A DNA stretch of 46,628 nt from Candidatus Heimdallarchaeota archaeon (GCA_019058275.1 JAHLVW010000019.1:1-46628), one strand, 5' to 3'; counted from the first letter of the stretch, positions 33,108 to 42,267 are shown. A program made the numbers and translations. The notes: a model not told the origin generated them from the sequence alone.

Positions 33108-35039
33108 TTGACTCAAAGTACAAAGAAATCAGCTATCGATTATTCATCTTTAGGATTAAAATGTGGTCTTGAGTTGCACCAACAACTTGAAACTGGACGA
33201 AAATTATTCTGTAGATGCGAATCCGAATTGTGTTTAGATAAACCTCAAGCAATAATTACAAGACATATGCGTCCAACTCTTTCTGAATTAGGTGAATATG
33301 ATAAAGCTGCTTTGATGGAATTTAAAAAACAAAAAGATATAGTTTACGAAATTCATGATTCTGTCTGTTCTTATGAATTTGATGAAACTCCTCCTTTTGA
33401 ACCAGATCCAAAAGCAATTGATTTAGCATTATCAATCGCAAAATTACTCCAAATGGATATTTTTGATGAATTACATGTTAACCGTAAGCAATATCTTGAT
33501 GGTTCAATACCAACAGGCTTTCAAAGAACAATGTTGATTGGTGTTGGTGGGAAAGTAAAAGTAGCAAATAAAATCGTAAATCTTGATATGATCGCTCTGG
33601 AAGAAGATTCTTGTAGAGAGATTAGCAATATTGGAAGAACAATAACTTGGCGAGTGGATCGCTTAGGAATACCTCTTGTAGAAATTGCAACAAAGACTAT
33701 ATCAGTAACAAATCCAGAAGAAGTAAAAGAAATTGCATTAGCTATTGGTCGAATTTTACGTGCAACTGAAAAAGTGAAAAGAGGTTTAGGTACTATTCGA
33801 CAAGATTTGAATATAAGTATAGAAAAGGGGGCGAGAATTGAGATAAAAGGTGTTCAAGTATTAGATATGCTTCCAGAATATGTAAAGTATGAAGTAGATA
33901 GACAACTTGCACTAATTGAAATAAAAGAAGAGCTTGAGAAAAGAGGTTTAAAATCGGAATCCTTTTCTGAAGAACATAAACAATTAAATAAATTCTTCAA
34001 AAATACCAAATGTAAATTCTTGAAAGAAGCAATAGCAAATAAAGTACAGATACTAGGACAGAAATTGCTTGGAATGAAAGATCTTTTAGGTAAAAAAGTT
34101 CAAGCAGAACTATCATTTGGTAAAGAACTAGCAGATAGGGTGAAAGTAATAACTGGTTTGGGTGGAATCATCCATACGGATGAATTGCCAAATTACGGTA
34201 TCACTCAAGAAGAAACAGAGAAGCTTTTAACTTTCTTTAACTGCGATAAAAATGATGCAGTGGTTTTTGTTATAGGGAAAAAACAAGAAGCAATTCAAGC
34301 GATAACTGAAATTGTTATCAGAGTTAAAGAAATATTTGCTGGTGTACCAAACGAAACCAGACATGCTAATGATGATGGAACAACTAGCTTTAGGAGATAT
34401 TTAGGAGGGGCCGGTCGTATGTATCCTGATACTGATTCTTATCCTATACTAATATCAAAAGCTAGAATCAAAAGAATTGAAGATAATCTTCCTGAATTGC
34501 CAGACAAAAAAGAAGAACGATACATAAAGGAATTGAATTTGCCAGAAGATCTAGCAAAGGATTTAGCTATCTCTAACAAAGCATCCCTTTTTGATGAATT
34601 AGTGGAAATGAACATTGATCCAATGTTAATAGCTGTAACATTAGAACAGACACTGAAAGCATTAGCAAGAGAAAATGTTCCAATTGGTAATCTGTCAGAT
34701 AAGCGGATTAAAGAAATATTTGAGTTATTAGCGCAACAGAAAATAGCAAAAGAAGCAATTGATGAACTAATGAAATATCTAGCAAAGAATCCAAGAGAAA
34801 GAACTGAAGTTGCTTTAGAACATTTAGGCTTGAAAGTTATAACAGAAGATCAACTTGTGAAAATCATCCATGAGGTAATTGAAAAGAGCATAGATATAAT
34901 AAAAGAATCCAAAGAACACGCAAAAGGGAATTTAATGGGACAAGTTATGACTCAAGCAAGAGGAAAAGTGGATGGTAAAATAGTTAATCAATTGCTTAGC
35001 AAACAATTGAATGAGAAATTGAAGGAATTGAAATTATAA
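33108..35039 (+). CDS. gatE: Glu-tRNA(Gln) amidotransferase subunit E
   Basis: Transferase subunit of GatDE: it binds tRNA, phosphorylates the Glu ester and adds ammonia. 643 residues. The N-terminus GLKCGLELHQQLETGRKLFC and the Cys-rich region (FCRCESELC) are family hallmarks, as are VNRKQYLDGSIPTGFQRT and EEDSCREI. An AspRS-like insert lies around 290-420, and the C-terminal YqeY-type helical tail ends with the RGKVDGKIVNQLLS pattern. TTG start with GAGGGA close upstream. The archaeal GatE is distinct from bacterial GatB, which supports the archaeal origin. Confidence 0.96.
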   Translation: MTQSTKKSAIDYSSLGLKCGLELHQQLETGRKLFCRCESELCLDKPQAIITRHMRPTLSELGEYDKAALMEFKKQKDIVYEIHDSVCSYEFDETPPFEPDPKAIDLALSIAKLLQMDIFDELHVNRKQYLDGSIPTGFQRTMLIGVGGKVKVANKIVNLDMIALEEDSCREISNIGRTITWRVDRLGIPLVEIATKTISVTNPEEVKEIALAIGRILRATEKVKRGLGTIRQDLNISIEKGARIEIKGVQVLDMLPEYVKYEVDRQLALIEIKEELEKRGLKSESFSEEHKQLNKFFKNTKCKFLKEAIANKVQILGQKLLGMKDLLGKKVQAELSFGKELADRVKVITGLGGIIHTDELPNYGITQEETEKLLTFFNCDKNDAVVFVIGKKQEAIQAITEIVIRVKEIFAGVPNETRHANDDGTTSFRRYLGGAGRMYPDTDSYPILISKARIKRIEDNLPELPDKKEERYIKELNLPEDLAKDLAISNKASLFDELVEMNIDPMLIAVTLEQTLKALARENVPIGNLSDKRIKEIFELLAQQKIAKEAIDELMKYLAKNPRERTEVALEHLGLKVITEDQLVKIIHEVIEKSIDIIKESKEHAKGNLMGQVMTQARGKVDGKIVNQLLSKQLNEKLKELKL

Positions 35040-35049
35040 AATAAGGATG

Positions 35050-35547
35050 CTATTCTGATAATGCTTTGATATCTATAGCCATCTTAATAACTCTTCCATA
35101 ACCCTCATCAACTTCTTCAACTATCTCCCTATTGATCATATCATTAACTTTGTCTCGTATAATCCTTCTTGAAGCAGTTCCCCTTTCTTGTCTTATAGAA
35201 GCAGTTAGTTGTGAGATGTTCTTTAGACCTTCTCGAGTTAAAACATCAACAATTAGACGTTCAATCGCATCTAAATTGACATCAGGTCGAAGACGCATAA
35301 GCCATTTCGAAGGCGAAAAAATAGTTGCCACATTTGTTACTTCTTGAAAAGTTCTCAATATAGCAAGTGTCATATTCAATGAACCAGTTGCATCTTGAAT
35401 GTCTGGACTAATTTTCTCTATTTTACTTTCAAGATCTGTAATTCTCTGAATGGTCTGATCAAGTTTATCATTAAGAAGCTCTAAAGCATTTGGATTTAAA
35501 GTTGCTTTTTCTACTGATTTCTTTTTCTTTTCTTTCTCAGCTACCAT
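35050..35547 (-). CDS. Coiled-coil and winged-helix hypothetical protein
   Basis: 165 residues. A lysine-rich start (EKEKKKKSVEK) leads into a coiled-coil helix (LLNDKLDQTIQRITDLESKIEKI, about 24-50). The C-terminal half (about 93-160) looks like a winged helix: DAIERLIVDVLTREG, KNISQLTASIRQERG, DKVNDMINREIVEEV, then a wing (DEGYGRVIKMAI). It may bind DNA or RNA. GAGGGTGAAGA precedes the ATG. It converges on gatE with 10 bases between stops. Confidence 0.6.
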   Translation of the reverse strand: MVAEKEKKKKSVEKATLNPNALELLNDKLDQTIQRITDLESKIEKISPDIQDATGSLNMTLAILRTFQEVTNVATIFSPSKWLMRLRPDVNLDAIERLIVDVLTREGLKNISQLTASIRQERGTASRRIIRDKVNDMINREIVEEVDEGYGRVIKMAIDIKALSE

Positions 35548-35688
35548 TCTTCACCCTCATGACTATTTCTCGTTTTATTCTTCCTTGGGTGTCTTCTTAC
35601 ATTTTTCTATACTTTATTTACAAATTCCTATATTTAAACCTTCTAATTCACTGGTTTAAGTAATTCAATAAACATTGCCAACAATAGA

Positions 35689-36051
35689 TTAAGATATAAA
35701 GGTATATGAATGAGGATTATTAGATTCGCTAGTTTCTTGTATACTAATCTCTGATTCTTTCTTATTTTCTTTTCCTAATCTAATTCCAGTTCTTGATAAT
35801 CTGAATAGTCCTCTAAAACTTCCATAACCCACAAGAAATGATTTGTACTTTTTAGCATAAATTTTGGCTTTGTCTCGAGGCATCCCGTTTTTAACCATTT
35901 GACGTTGCACTTTGTTTTTTATGTGTAATCTCCGAAAAGCTATAATTATAGATCCAGGTATCAATACAAATGAGAGATACAATAGCAACCATATAAATTC
36001 AAGTGTACCCCAGAAGGTTATTCGGATTACATTCCAAAATGTGTTTGCCAT
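35689..36051 (-). CDS. Small membrane protein with basic cytoplasmic tail
   Basis: 120 residues. One long or two close hydrophobic segments lie at about 8-38 (ITFWGTLEFIWLLLYLSFVLIPGSIIIAF), followed by a strongly basic region (RRLHIKNKVQRQMVKNGMPRDKAKIYAKKYKSF) and a Ser/Glu-rich tail. It is probably membrane-bound with the basic part inside. It lies between two other small genes of the same strand. The function is unknown. Confidence 0.55.
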   Translation of the reverse strand: MANTFWNVIRITFWGTLEFIWLLLYLSFVLIPGSIIIAFRRLHIKNKVQRQMVKNGMPRDKAKIYAKKYKSFLVGYGSFRGLFRLSRTGIRLGKENKKESEISIQETSESNNPHSYTFIS

Positions 36052-36122
36052 TTTCTTTATTCACTGCCTTCATTTTCATATTATTTTACTGGTTAAACTT
36101 AAATAAATTAGAAAGTAGAGGT

Positions 36123-36428
36123 TTAGTGCTCTTTCTTATCTTTCTTTATGTCAATGTTCTGTAATGCTTTTCCTAATATATCCATGGAATTTGCATATTT
36201 CATAGTTAGTTTTTCAACCATTTCCTCAGGAAGACCTTGGTCTTGAAGAGTTTTGTATATGGTTGCAATTCCTTTTGCATATTGTTCAGCAGTTTCAGCA
36301 CTATATATAGATGTGAACAAATTTCTAATTAAATCTGGAACCTCTTGGTTTATTACAGAAAAGAGTTCCTTTAAATCCTCAACAGGGATTTCATCACTAT
36401 TTTTTTTGATTTTTATTTCTTTATTCAT
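36123..36428 (-). CDS. Small helical hypothetical protein
   Basis: 101 residues, with GGTGAT upstream of the ATG. Mostly helices (VEDLKELFSVINQEVPDLIRN, AEQYAKGIATIYKTLQDQG, EEMVEKLTMKYANSMDILG) with lysine-rich ends (MNKEIKIKKNS, KKDKKEH). It has no membrane segment or metal motif. No family recognised. Confidence 0.55.
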   Translation of the reverse strand: MNKEIKIKKNSDEIPVEDLKELFSVINQEVPDLIRNLFTSIYSAETAEQYAKGIATIYKTLQDQGLPEEMVEKLTMKYANSMDILGKALQNIDIKKDKKEH

Positions 36429-36616
36429 CTTTTGATCACCCTAATGGTTTTGTTATCTATATCTACTAATATCTGGTCACTATATATTATTTAAATGGGA
36501 AAATGTGACCATGTGATTTCAATTCTAAATTACCCATAGTTATCATAATCCAAAAGTTTTTTGAAGAAAACTCCTAATCATTAAATGCGTGTGAAATTTT
36601 TCGGAGAAGAAAATCA

Positions 36617-37822
36617 ATGGTTGCTTCACTTTATCAAACAATTCCAAGTATTTTAGCTCTAATTTTCTGTTCAGTTATTCTTATTTTGTTAGGTTTGAAT
36701 TATTTAATAAATAGATTCCTGCCAACTTTATTGTTAATATTGTTCTTTATTGGAACGATGCTCTGGTCTGCTACAAAACTAGTTAGTATACTTTTACTAG
36801 AATCAACTAATGAAACTTTTATGTTAATTTGGAAAATTAGTTCACTTTCTGTGCTAATTATATCATTACTTTTGATCTCATATTTTAGAGATTTGTTAGT
36901 TAATGATTCTCTCTCTAGACAATCTGTACTAACCTCATTTCTTGCTGGTGTTACACTTACAGCACTCTGGTTGGGACCCATTGTGAGACCTTATAACATT
37001 AATTTAGATTGGTTCGGTCCTTTTGTAGAAGTAAATTATGATTCTGTAAGTGGATGGAATACTGATTATTCATATCCCTTTATGGGTATTTTACTCGTTT
37101 ATCTTCTAGTAATCTATTTGTTCATGTTTATTATGTTTGCAAAAGGCTTGAAAAAAGCAGCCAGAAAAAAACAGCGACAACAAATTATACTAATAATTAC
37201 TGGTTTAGCTATTGCAGCTGTAGGTGGAACGGCTTTGAATTATGTTCTTAACTCAGTTCCAGCTTTCCAAGCATTTGGTGATTTTGATTTGATTTTCGTT
37301 GTGATAGGTTTTGCTATTGTTGCTTCTGCTTATTTACGATCACCAATTCAGATTTATTTTGCCCCAATTTCAGCATATCGGTTAATTGTTATGAATAATG
37401 GTGGTATTCCACTACTATCTCATGATTTCTGTGAGATGGGTGAAGAAGGATTTTCAATGGACTCAGCTCTTTTTAGTGGAGCTTTATCTGGTGTGATTAA
37501 TATCCTAAAGGAAACATTAGCAAGTGAAACTATGCCAAGCATCTTCCATCTAGAAGATAGGGTTTTACTTTTAGAGAAAACCGAGTCAGCATTATTTGCT
37601 TTGATTGCAGATTCTGATTCTAGGGTTTTACGTTCAGCATTGAAAGATTTCAGTAATGAATTTGAGAAAGCATACAAAGATACTCTCAAAGATTGGAAAG
37701 GATTAATAGATGATTTTAAGAGTGCTTATTCATTGATTACTGAGGATTTTGCATTCATAATTTCTAGTGAGGTTGTTAAAAGCAAAACAACAGAAATTGA
37801 TGAAATAACAAGTGAATTTTAA
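36617..37822 (+). CDS. Seven-helix membrane protein with C-terminal roadblock/longin-like domain
   Basis: 401 residues. Seven hydrophobic segments lie at about 8-32, 35-60, 68-90, 104-122, 153-175, 188-210 and 222-240, an arrangement like histidine-kinase 7TM sensor regions. No kinase domain follows. Instead residues about 250-380 form an alpha/beta domain: YRLIVMNNGGIPLLSHDF, a helix (ALFSGALSGVINILKETL), SIFHLEDRVLLLEKTESALFALIAD, then SRVLRSALKDFSNEFEKAY. This strand-helix-strand pattern matches roadblock/longin-type sensor folds that serve small GTPases. A receptor-to-GTPase role is inferred. ATG 36617 has GGAG (36603-36606) upstream. Confidence 0.7.
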   Translation: MVASLYQTIPSILALIFCSVILILLGLNYLINRFLPTLLLILFFIGTMLWSATKLVSILLLESTNETFMLIWKISSLSVLIISLLLISYFRDLLVNDSLSRQSVLTSFLAGVTLTALWLGPIVRPYNINLDWFGPFVEVNYDSVSGWNTDYSYPFMGILLVYLLVIYLFMFIMFAKGLKKAARKKQRQQIILIITGLAIAAVGGTALNYVLNSVPAFQAFGDFDLIFVVIGFAIVASAYLRSPIQIYFAPISAYRLIVMNNGGIPLLSHDFCEMGEEGFSMDSALFSGALSGVINILKETLASETMPSIFHLEDRVLLLEKTESALFALIADSDSRVLRSALKDFSNEFEKAYKDTLKDWKGLIDDFKSAYSLITEDFAFIISSEVVKSKTTEIDEITSEF

Positions 37823-37882
37823 ATAGGCTTTTAGAGTTCATTTTATGCTCTTTCTTAATTTTAATTGTAGCTAGGAGCAGTA

Positions 37883-37998
37883 AATTATATATTATGCAAC
37901 TTCGTACAAAACAATAACGAATTATGAATCGTTAATAATCTCGAGAGAAGTGATTTCAAGCTATCCAAAAGATTTATAGAATGAAAACTCTCGTCGAG
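37883..37998 (+). promoter_or_regulatory. Putative promoter and leader hairpin of the ribosomal protein operon
   Basis: A TATA-like stretch (AATTATATATTATG) begins at about 37884. A leader of about 140 bases would follow before uS13. In it CGAGAG (37942-37947) pairs with CTCTCG (37988-37993), and neighbouring CTCGA/TCGAG bases (37940-37944, 37994-37998) allow an alternative pairing. This could be an autoregulatory leader. Confidence 0.35.
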
Positions 37999-38053
37999 TC
38001 TTAAGAATAATAATAATTTACTATTTGAAAAAGAAAATCAGAGGTATTTGTAA

Positions 38054-38512
38054 TTGTCAATAAATTTCGATAATTTCAAGCATTTAGTCCGCATTTCTGG
38101 GAAGGACATCAGAGGAGATAAACACGTAGTCAATGGGCTTACTATGATACGTGGCATTGGTCCCAGAATGGCTGATATTGTCTTGAAAAAAGCAAAAATA
38201 AAACCTGATACCTTTATAGGATTATTAACAGATGCGCAAGTAGATAAGTTAGATGAAATTATTAAAGATCCTATAAAATTTGGTGTCCCTAGATGGTTTG
38301 TTAATCACGTTAAAGATAGAAATTCAGGTAAAGATATTCATTTAGTTGGATCAAATCTAGCATTATATGATAGAAATGATATCGATAGATTGAAGAAATT
38401 GAGATCCTACCGAGGAGTAAAACATGCTGTTGGTCATAAAGTTCGAGGTCAAAGAACAAAGAGTACTGGCAGAGGTGGCAGATCTATAGGTGTCTCTCGT
38501 AAGAAAACATAA
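38054..38512 (+). CDS. rps13: 30S ribosomal protein uS13
   Basis: 152 residues, archaeal/eukaryotic-type S13 of the small subunit head. Typical features: VRISGKDIRGDKHVVNGLTMIRGIGPRMADIV (helix-two-turn-helix), YRGVKHAVGHKVRGQRTKSTGR and a basic tail. TTG start at 38054. It is first of four genes on this strand, followed by uS4 after 12 bases. Confidence 0.97.
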   Translation: MSINFDNFKHLVRISGKDIRGDKHVVNGLTMIRGIGPRMADIVLKKAKIKPDTFIGLLTDAQVDKLDEIIKDPIKFGVPRWFVNHVKDRNSGKDIHLVGSNLALYDRNDIDRLKKLRSYRGVKHAVGHKVRGQRTKSTGRGGRSIGVSRKKT

Positions 38513-38524
38513 AGGTGAAGAAAT

Positions 38525-39259
38525 ATGGGCGATCCAAAGAGAATTAAAAAGAAATACAAAACACCTCGTCAACCTTTTGCTAGACAAAGGATTGAGCATG
38601 ATTTACAAATTGTTGGAAAATATGGCTTAAGAAACATGAAATCTGTCTGGAAGTTCTCAACCTTATTGAGACATTTCAGAGGGAATGCTCGTAGACTCTT
38701 AAGTCTTGATGATGAAGATCGAAAAACTGGCGAATTAGAACTACTTGGTAGATTGCAAAGAATGGGCCTAGTAGCAAAAAATGCTACACTTGATAATGTT
38801 TTAAGTTTGCAAATTGAAAACTTCCTAGAGAGAAGATTGCAAACATTAGTTCATAAGAAAGGTTTTGCAACAACACCATATCATTCTCGTCAGATGATAG
38901 TTCATGGTCACATTTCTATTGGTGATCGCATTGCTAAATCACCAAATTATTTAGTTCCTCCATCAGAAGAGAATTCTATAGTTTTTACATCAGATTCACC
39001 ATATCGTAAAGCTAGCCATAAAGCGCTACCAACGAATGTCTTTAAATCAAAGAAACCTAAAGTTGATAGAAGAAGACAAGATCGTGGCAGACGTGGACCA
39101 CCTCGACCAAAACCAAAGAAGAAAGTACCAATCAAACAAGATGATGCAAAGGAAAAACCATTGTTAGTTCCAGACGAAACTGGTAAGGAAGTAAAAGATA
39201 TAAAAGAAGAAGAAAGGGTAAAAGAAACGTTACCTCCAAAAATCAAAGATAAGATATAA
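38525..39259 (+). CDS. rps4: 30S ribosomal protein uS4 with long C-terminal tail
   Basis: 244 residues; the archaeal S4 body is about 175-180. The body has GDPKRIKKKYKTPRQPF, the RRLQTLVHKKGFATTPYHSRQMIVHGHI region of the S4 RNA-binding domain, and the SPYRKAS end. After about residue 175 comes a low-complexity tail, first basic and Pro-rich (RRGPPRPKPKKK) then Lys/Glu-rich. GGTGAAG precedes the ATG. The tail is intact and may contact rRNA or proteins at the solvent face; that is inference. Confidence 0.97.
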   Translation: MGDPKRIKKKYKTPRQPFARQRIEHDLQIVGKYGLRNMKSVWKFSTLLRHFRGNARRLLSLDDEDRKTGELELLGRLQRMGLVAKNATLDNVLSLQIENFLERRLQTLVHKKGFATTPYHSRQMIVHGHISIGDRIAKSPNYLVPPSEENSIVFTSDSPYRKASHKALPTNVFKSKKPKVDRRRQDRGRRGPPRPKPKKKVPIKQDDAKEKPLLVPDETGKEVKDIKEEERVKETLPPKIKDKI

Positions 39260-39269
39260 GGTGAAATAA

Positions 39270-39686
39270 ATGAGTTCAGTCAAAGATACTAAAAGAAGAA
39301 GAATCTTAAGAACTGGTATTGTTCATATCTACTCTTCATATAATGATACAATAATAACTGTTACAGATGCAACCGGTAGTGAGACAATAGCTAAACGTTC
39401 AGGTGGAATGTACGTAAAAAGCGATCGATATGAATCTTCACCTTATGCAGCAATGAGAGCTGCTTATGACGCTGCAACAGCTGCTAAAGATAGAGGAATT
39501 ACAAAAATCGATATTGCAGTACGAGCACCTGGTGGAAACGGACCAAGAACACCAGGACCTGGTGCACAAGCAGCAATAAGAGCTTTAGCTAGATCTGGAT
39601 TAAGAATTGGTCGAATTGAAGAAGTAACTCCTGTTGCTCACGATGGAACCAGAAGAGCTGGTGGAAGAAGAGGAAGACGAGTTTAA
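39270..39686 (+). CDS. rps11: 30S ribosomal protein uS11
   Basis: 138 residues of the platform protein S11. Motifs: [56 protein letters not shown] and [25 protein letters not shown] lies upstream of the ATG. In most archaea the RNA polymerase subunit gene rpoD follows at this place; here a zinc-ribbon gene does. Confidence 0.97.
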   Translation: MSSVKDTKRRRILRTGIVHIYSSYNDTIITVTDATGSETIAKRSGGMYVKSDRYESSPYAAMRAAYDAATAAKDRGITKIDIAVRAPGGNGPRTPGPGAQAAIRALARSGLRIGRIEEVTPVAHDGTRRAGGRRGRRV

Positions 39687-39706
39687 ACTGCTCAGGTGTA
39701 AATGAT

Positions 39707-39892
39707 ATGAGGGATAAAATATTTAGTATGCCAACCTGTTCTTGCTGTTTAAGAAAGATATCACCAGATGATGTCGGATCAGTCAAATTCAGATGTCCAA
39801 GTTGCGGTGATGTTGTTCATGTACGTTGTTCCTTCTGTAGGCAAAAAGAAATAAACTACACTTGTCCAGCATGCGGATTCGTAGGTCCTTAA
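39707..39892 (+). CDS. Zn-ribbon RNA-binding protein (COG2888-like)
   Basis: 61 residues with four CxxC pairs: CSCC, CPSC, CSFC and CPAC, ending CGFVGP. This matches the small archaeal predicted Zn-ribbon proteins with a translation-linked role (COG2888), whose end is typically KCPKCGFEGP. CAGGTG precedes the ATG at 39707; the ATG at 39728 is an alternative. It ends the ribosomal operon. Confidence 0.85.
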   Translation: MRDKIFSMPTCSCCLRKISPDDVGSVKFRCPSCGDVVHVRCSFCRQKEINYTCPACGFVGP

Positions 39893-39899
39893 TTTTTTT

Positions 39900-39915
39900 G
39901 AGAGATTTTTCTCTC
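39900..39915. terminator. Hairpin after the ribosomal operon
   Basis: GAGAGA (39900-39905) pairs with TCTCTC (39910-39915) with a four-T loop, in T-rich DNA. It lies between the zinc-ribbon gene and the convergent aminotransferase gene. Confidence 0.45.
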
Positions 39916-39943
39916 ATTTATTACTTTTCTTTATTTTTCGACT

Positions 39944-41106
39944 TTAGAGATTTTTCAATCTTTGAATTGTTTCATCAATTTGATCCATTGAAATAGAACC
40001 AAAGCTTGCTCTAAGATATCCTTCACCTGAAGGACCAAATTCAGTTCCTGGTACTAGAACTACTTTTTGCTTATCAAAAATCCTCTCACTTAATTCAACA
40101 GCTGTAGTATAATCCTTGTGAAAAGTAACCTTCGGAAAAGCGTAGAAACTTCCTTCAGGTTTTCGACAGTTAAAACCATCAATACTATTGAATCCTTTTA
40201 CTATCTTGTCCATACGTTCTTTCAAAATATCTTTCAGATTATTCGTAAAATCATCTGCTTCTTTTGTGTTTATAAATTCACCTAGTGCATTTTGTTGAGC
40301 AGATGGTGCATTGGCAACAATGAAGCTATGCATCTTTATCATCTGAGATATCATTTCTTTTGGTCCAGCTGCGTAACCTATTCTCCATCCAGGAATACAA
40401 TATGTCTTGGAATAACTATTTAATAATAAAGTTCGTTCATATGTTCCATCTAGAGCAGGGATACGTATGTGTTTGTCGTCAGTGAATATACATCTTTCAT
40501 AAACTTCATCTGTTAAAAGAATAAGATTATTATCAACAGCAAGATCTATTATTGGTTTTAGTTCTAATGCTGTCATTATTTCTCCAGTAGGATTTGAAGG
40601 GAAATTCAAGATTATTGCTTTTGTACGATCAGTAACTAAATCTTGCAGATTTGAAGTGTCAATCTTGAGTTCATCAGTAGGCTTCATCCAAACTGGTTTT
40701 CCACCAGCCAATTGGATTTGTCGTGGATAGGTTAAGAAAGAAGGATCAGGTAATAGTACCTCATCTCCTGGATCAATAAAGCTCATCAAAGAACAGTATA
40801 TTGCTTCCCATCCACTAGCAGTTGCAAGAATTTGTGTATCTGATCATAATCAAGATTATACCATCGCTTATTTTGCTCTGCAACAGCATCTCTGTATTTC
40901 TTTGTTCCGGGTGTTGGTGAATAATAATTGTCACCATTTTCAACTAATTTAACAACAGCATCAATTAATCCTTTTGGTGTTGGAATATTGGGTTGACCAA
41001 TTCCAAGACTTATAACACCGGGAATACCTTGAGCACGTGAGAAGAGTTTACGAATCCCAGAAGGTGCGATGTTATCTAATCTTTCAGCATTTTTCATTTT
41101 AGTCAT
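39944..41106 (-). pseudogene. Class I/II aminotransferase (AspC-like), broken by one frameshift
   Basis: Two overlapping frames make one aminotransferase of about 388 residues. The first (from ATG 41106, MTKMKNAERL) runs to NLDYD and then reads into a false end. The second holds LMSFIDPGDEVLLPDPSFL, the PLP lysine in NSYSKTYCIPGWRIGY, and YLRASFGS with the carboxylate-binding Arg. Shifting frame near 40842 gives TQILATASGWEAIYCSLMSF in between, exactly the family sequence, so one base (probably a G next to 40842, restoring DPDTQ) is lacking. The rest is well preserved, so this may be a recent lesion or an assembly error. Function in life: amino acid transamination. Confidence 0.85.
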
Positions 41107-41285
41107 AATATAACAACCATGCAATAACCATTATAATACTAAAGTCACGTTTCCTAAATTCAAAAGCTTTTTGTCTATTAATAACTTTAATTTCCGAGTT
41201 TGAAAAATAAGAGTACTACCAATGAATTTTAAAACATACACTATTCTTCGATGAGATAAATAATAACAACTAGAGGTAAAAGAAT

Positions 41286-42218
41286 TTGAAGATCTTTGCT
41301 TTTCAAACAAAAGATGGTGTGGAAAGATTAGGAACATTTTGGAATGATATTGAAGTCTTTGATATAGTGAAAGTTGGAGAACGTTTACCAAAACCCAAAT
41401 TTGAAGTAATAAAGAATATGGAAGAACTAATCTCTATGGGTGATAAAAGCATCAAGAAATTAAATAAAATGATCAAGGAATTGAAAGAACTTGAAGTTAA
41501 TGACCTAGAAATATTCACTGAAATAAAAACAAATGCGTTTTACCCAGTAAAAGAAATAAAATTCTTACCACCCCTTACAAACCCTCAGAAGATTATCTGT
41601 TTGGGAAGAAACTTTCTTGAGCATGCAAAGGAAGGAGGAAAAGAACCTCCAATAAATCCAATGATTTGGGGAAAATTCAATACAGCAATCATTGGGCATC
41701 AAGATAATATTATTTTACCAAAAATATCTGAAAAGGTAGATGTTGAAATCGAATTAGTTGTAGTGATTGGAAAAGAGGGTAAGCATATTCCTGAGGAAGA
41801 AGCATTGGAATATGTATGGGGTTATACAATTGGTAATGATGTAACTGCTCGAGATTATCAGTATACCGACAAGCAATTTACTCGAGCAAAAACTATGGAT
41901 ACATTTGCACCTTTGGGACCATGGATAGTTACATCAGATGAATTAACTGATCCACAAAAACTAGAATTAGAATTAAAAGTAAATGGAAATACATGGCAAA
42001 AATCTCATACAAAACATATGATTTTCTCAGTTGCTTACACTATAGCTTATTTATCAAAGTCATTTACTTTCAAGCCAGGGGATTTGATTTTTACAGGAAC
42101 ACCATCAGGTGTAGGTCATTATCAAAAACCACCAGTATACCTGAAAAAGGGTAACATTATCACTTTATCTATTGAAAATATTGGTGTACTATCAAATCCA
42201 GTTGTAGAAGAAGAATAA
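41286..42218 (+). CDS. Fumarylacetoacetate hydrolase (FAH) family protein
   Basis: 310 residues, TTG start with AGAGGTAA upstream. Family motifs: IICLGRNFLEHAKEGG, the metal-binding acids in DVEIELVVVIG, GNDVTARDYQ, KTMDTFAPLGPW and FTGTPSGVGHY near the C-terminus. Members include 2-hydroxyhepta-dienoate isomerase, acylpyruvases and oxaloacetate decarboxylases; the sequence does not decide the substrate. The N-terminal 90 residues form the small non-catalytic domain. Confidence 0.92.
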   Translation: MKIFAFQTKDGVERLGTFWNDIEVFDIVKVGERLPKPKFEVIKNMEELISMGDKSIKKLNKMIKELKELEVNDLEIFTEIKTNAFYPVKEIKFLPPLTNPQKIICLGRNFLEHAKEGGKEPPINPMIWGKFNTAIIGHQDNIILPKISEKVDVEIELVVVIGKEGKHIPEEEALEYVWGYTIGNDVTARDYQYTDKQFTRAKTMDTFAPLGPWIVTSDELTDPQKLELELKVNGNTWQKSHTKHMIFSVAYTIAYLSKSFTFKPGDLIFTGTPSGVGHYQKPPVYLKKGNIITLSIENIGVLSNPVVEEE

Positions 42219-42256
42219 GCATTCTTTCTTTACAACTACTTCTCTTCATTATATAT

Positions 42257-42267
42257 TATTTAAATAC
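42257..42267 (+). promoter_or_regulatory. TATA-like box before the PRC-barrel-like gene
   Basis: TATTTAAATAC at 42257-42267, about 35 bases before ATG 42299. It fits an archaeal promoter giving a very short leader. Confidence 0.45.

Noticed and set aside
37823..38053. Possible tRNA or other structured RNA gene before uS13
   Set aside because: It has no cloverleaf, no TTCRA arm and low GC; only the leader stem noted above is supported.
41131..41391. 86-codon open frame on the minus strand between the aminotransferase and FAH genes
   Set aside because: It overlaps the start of the FAH-family gene, shows no known motif and has a biased, low-complexity composition.
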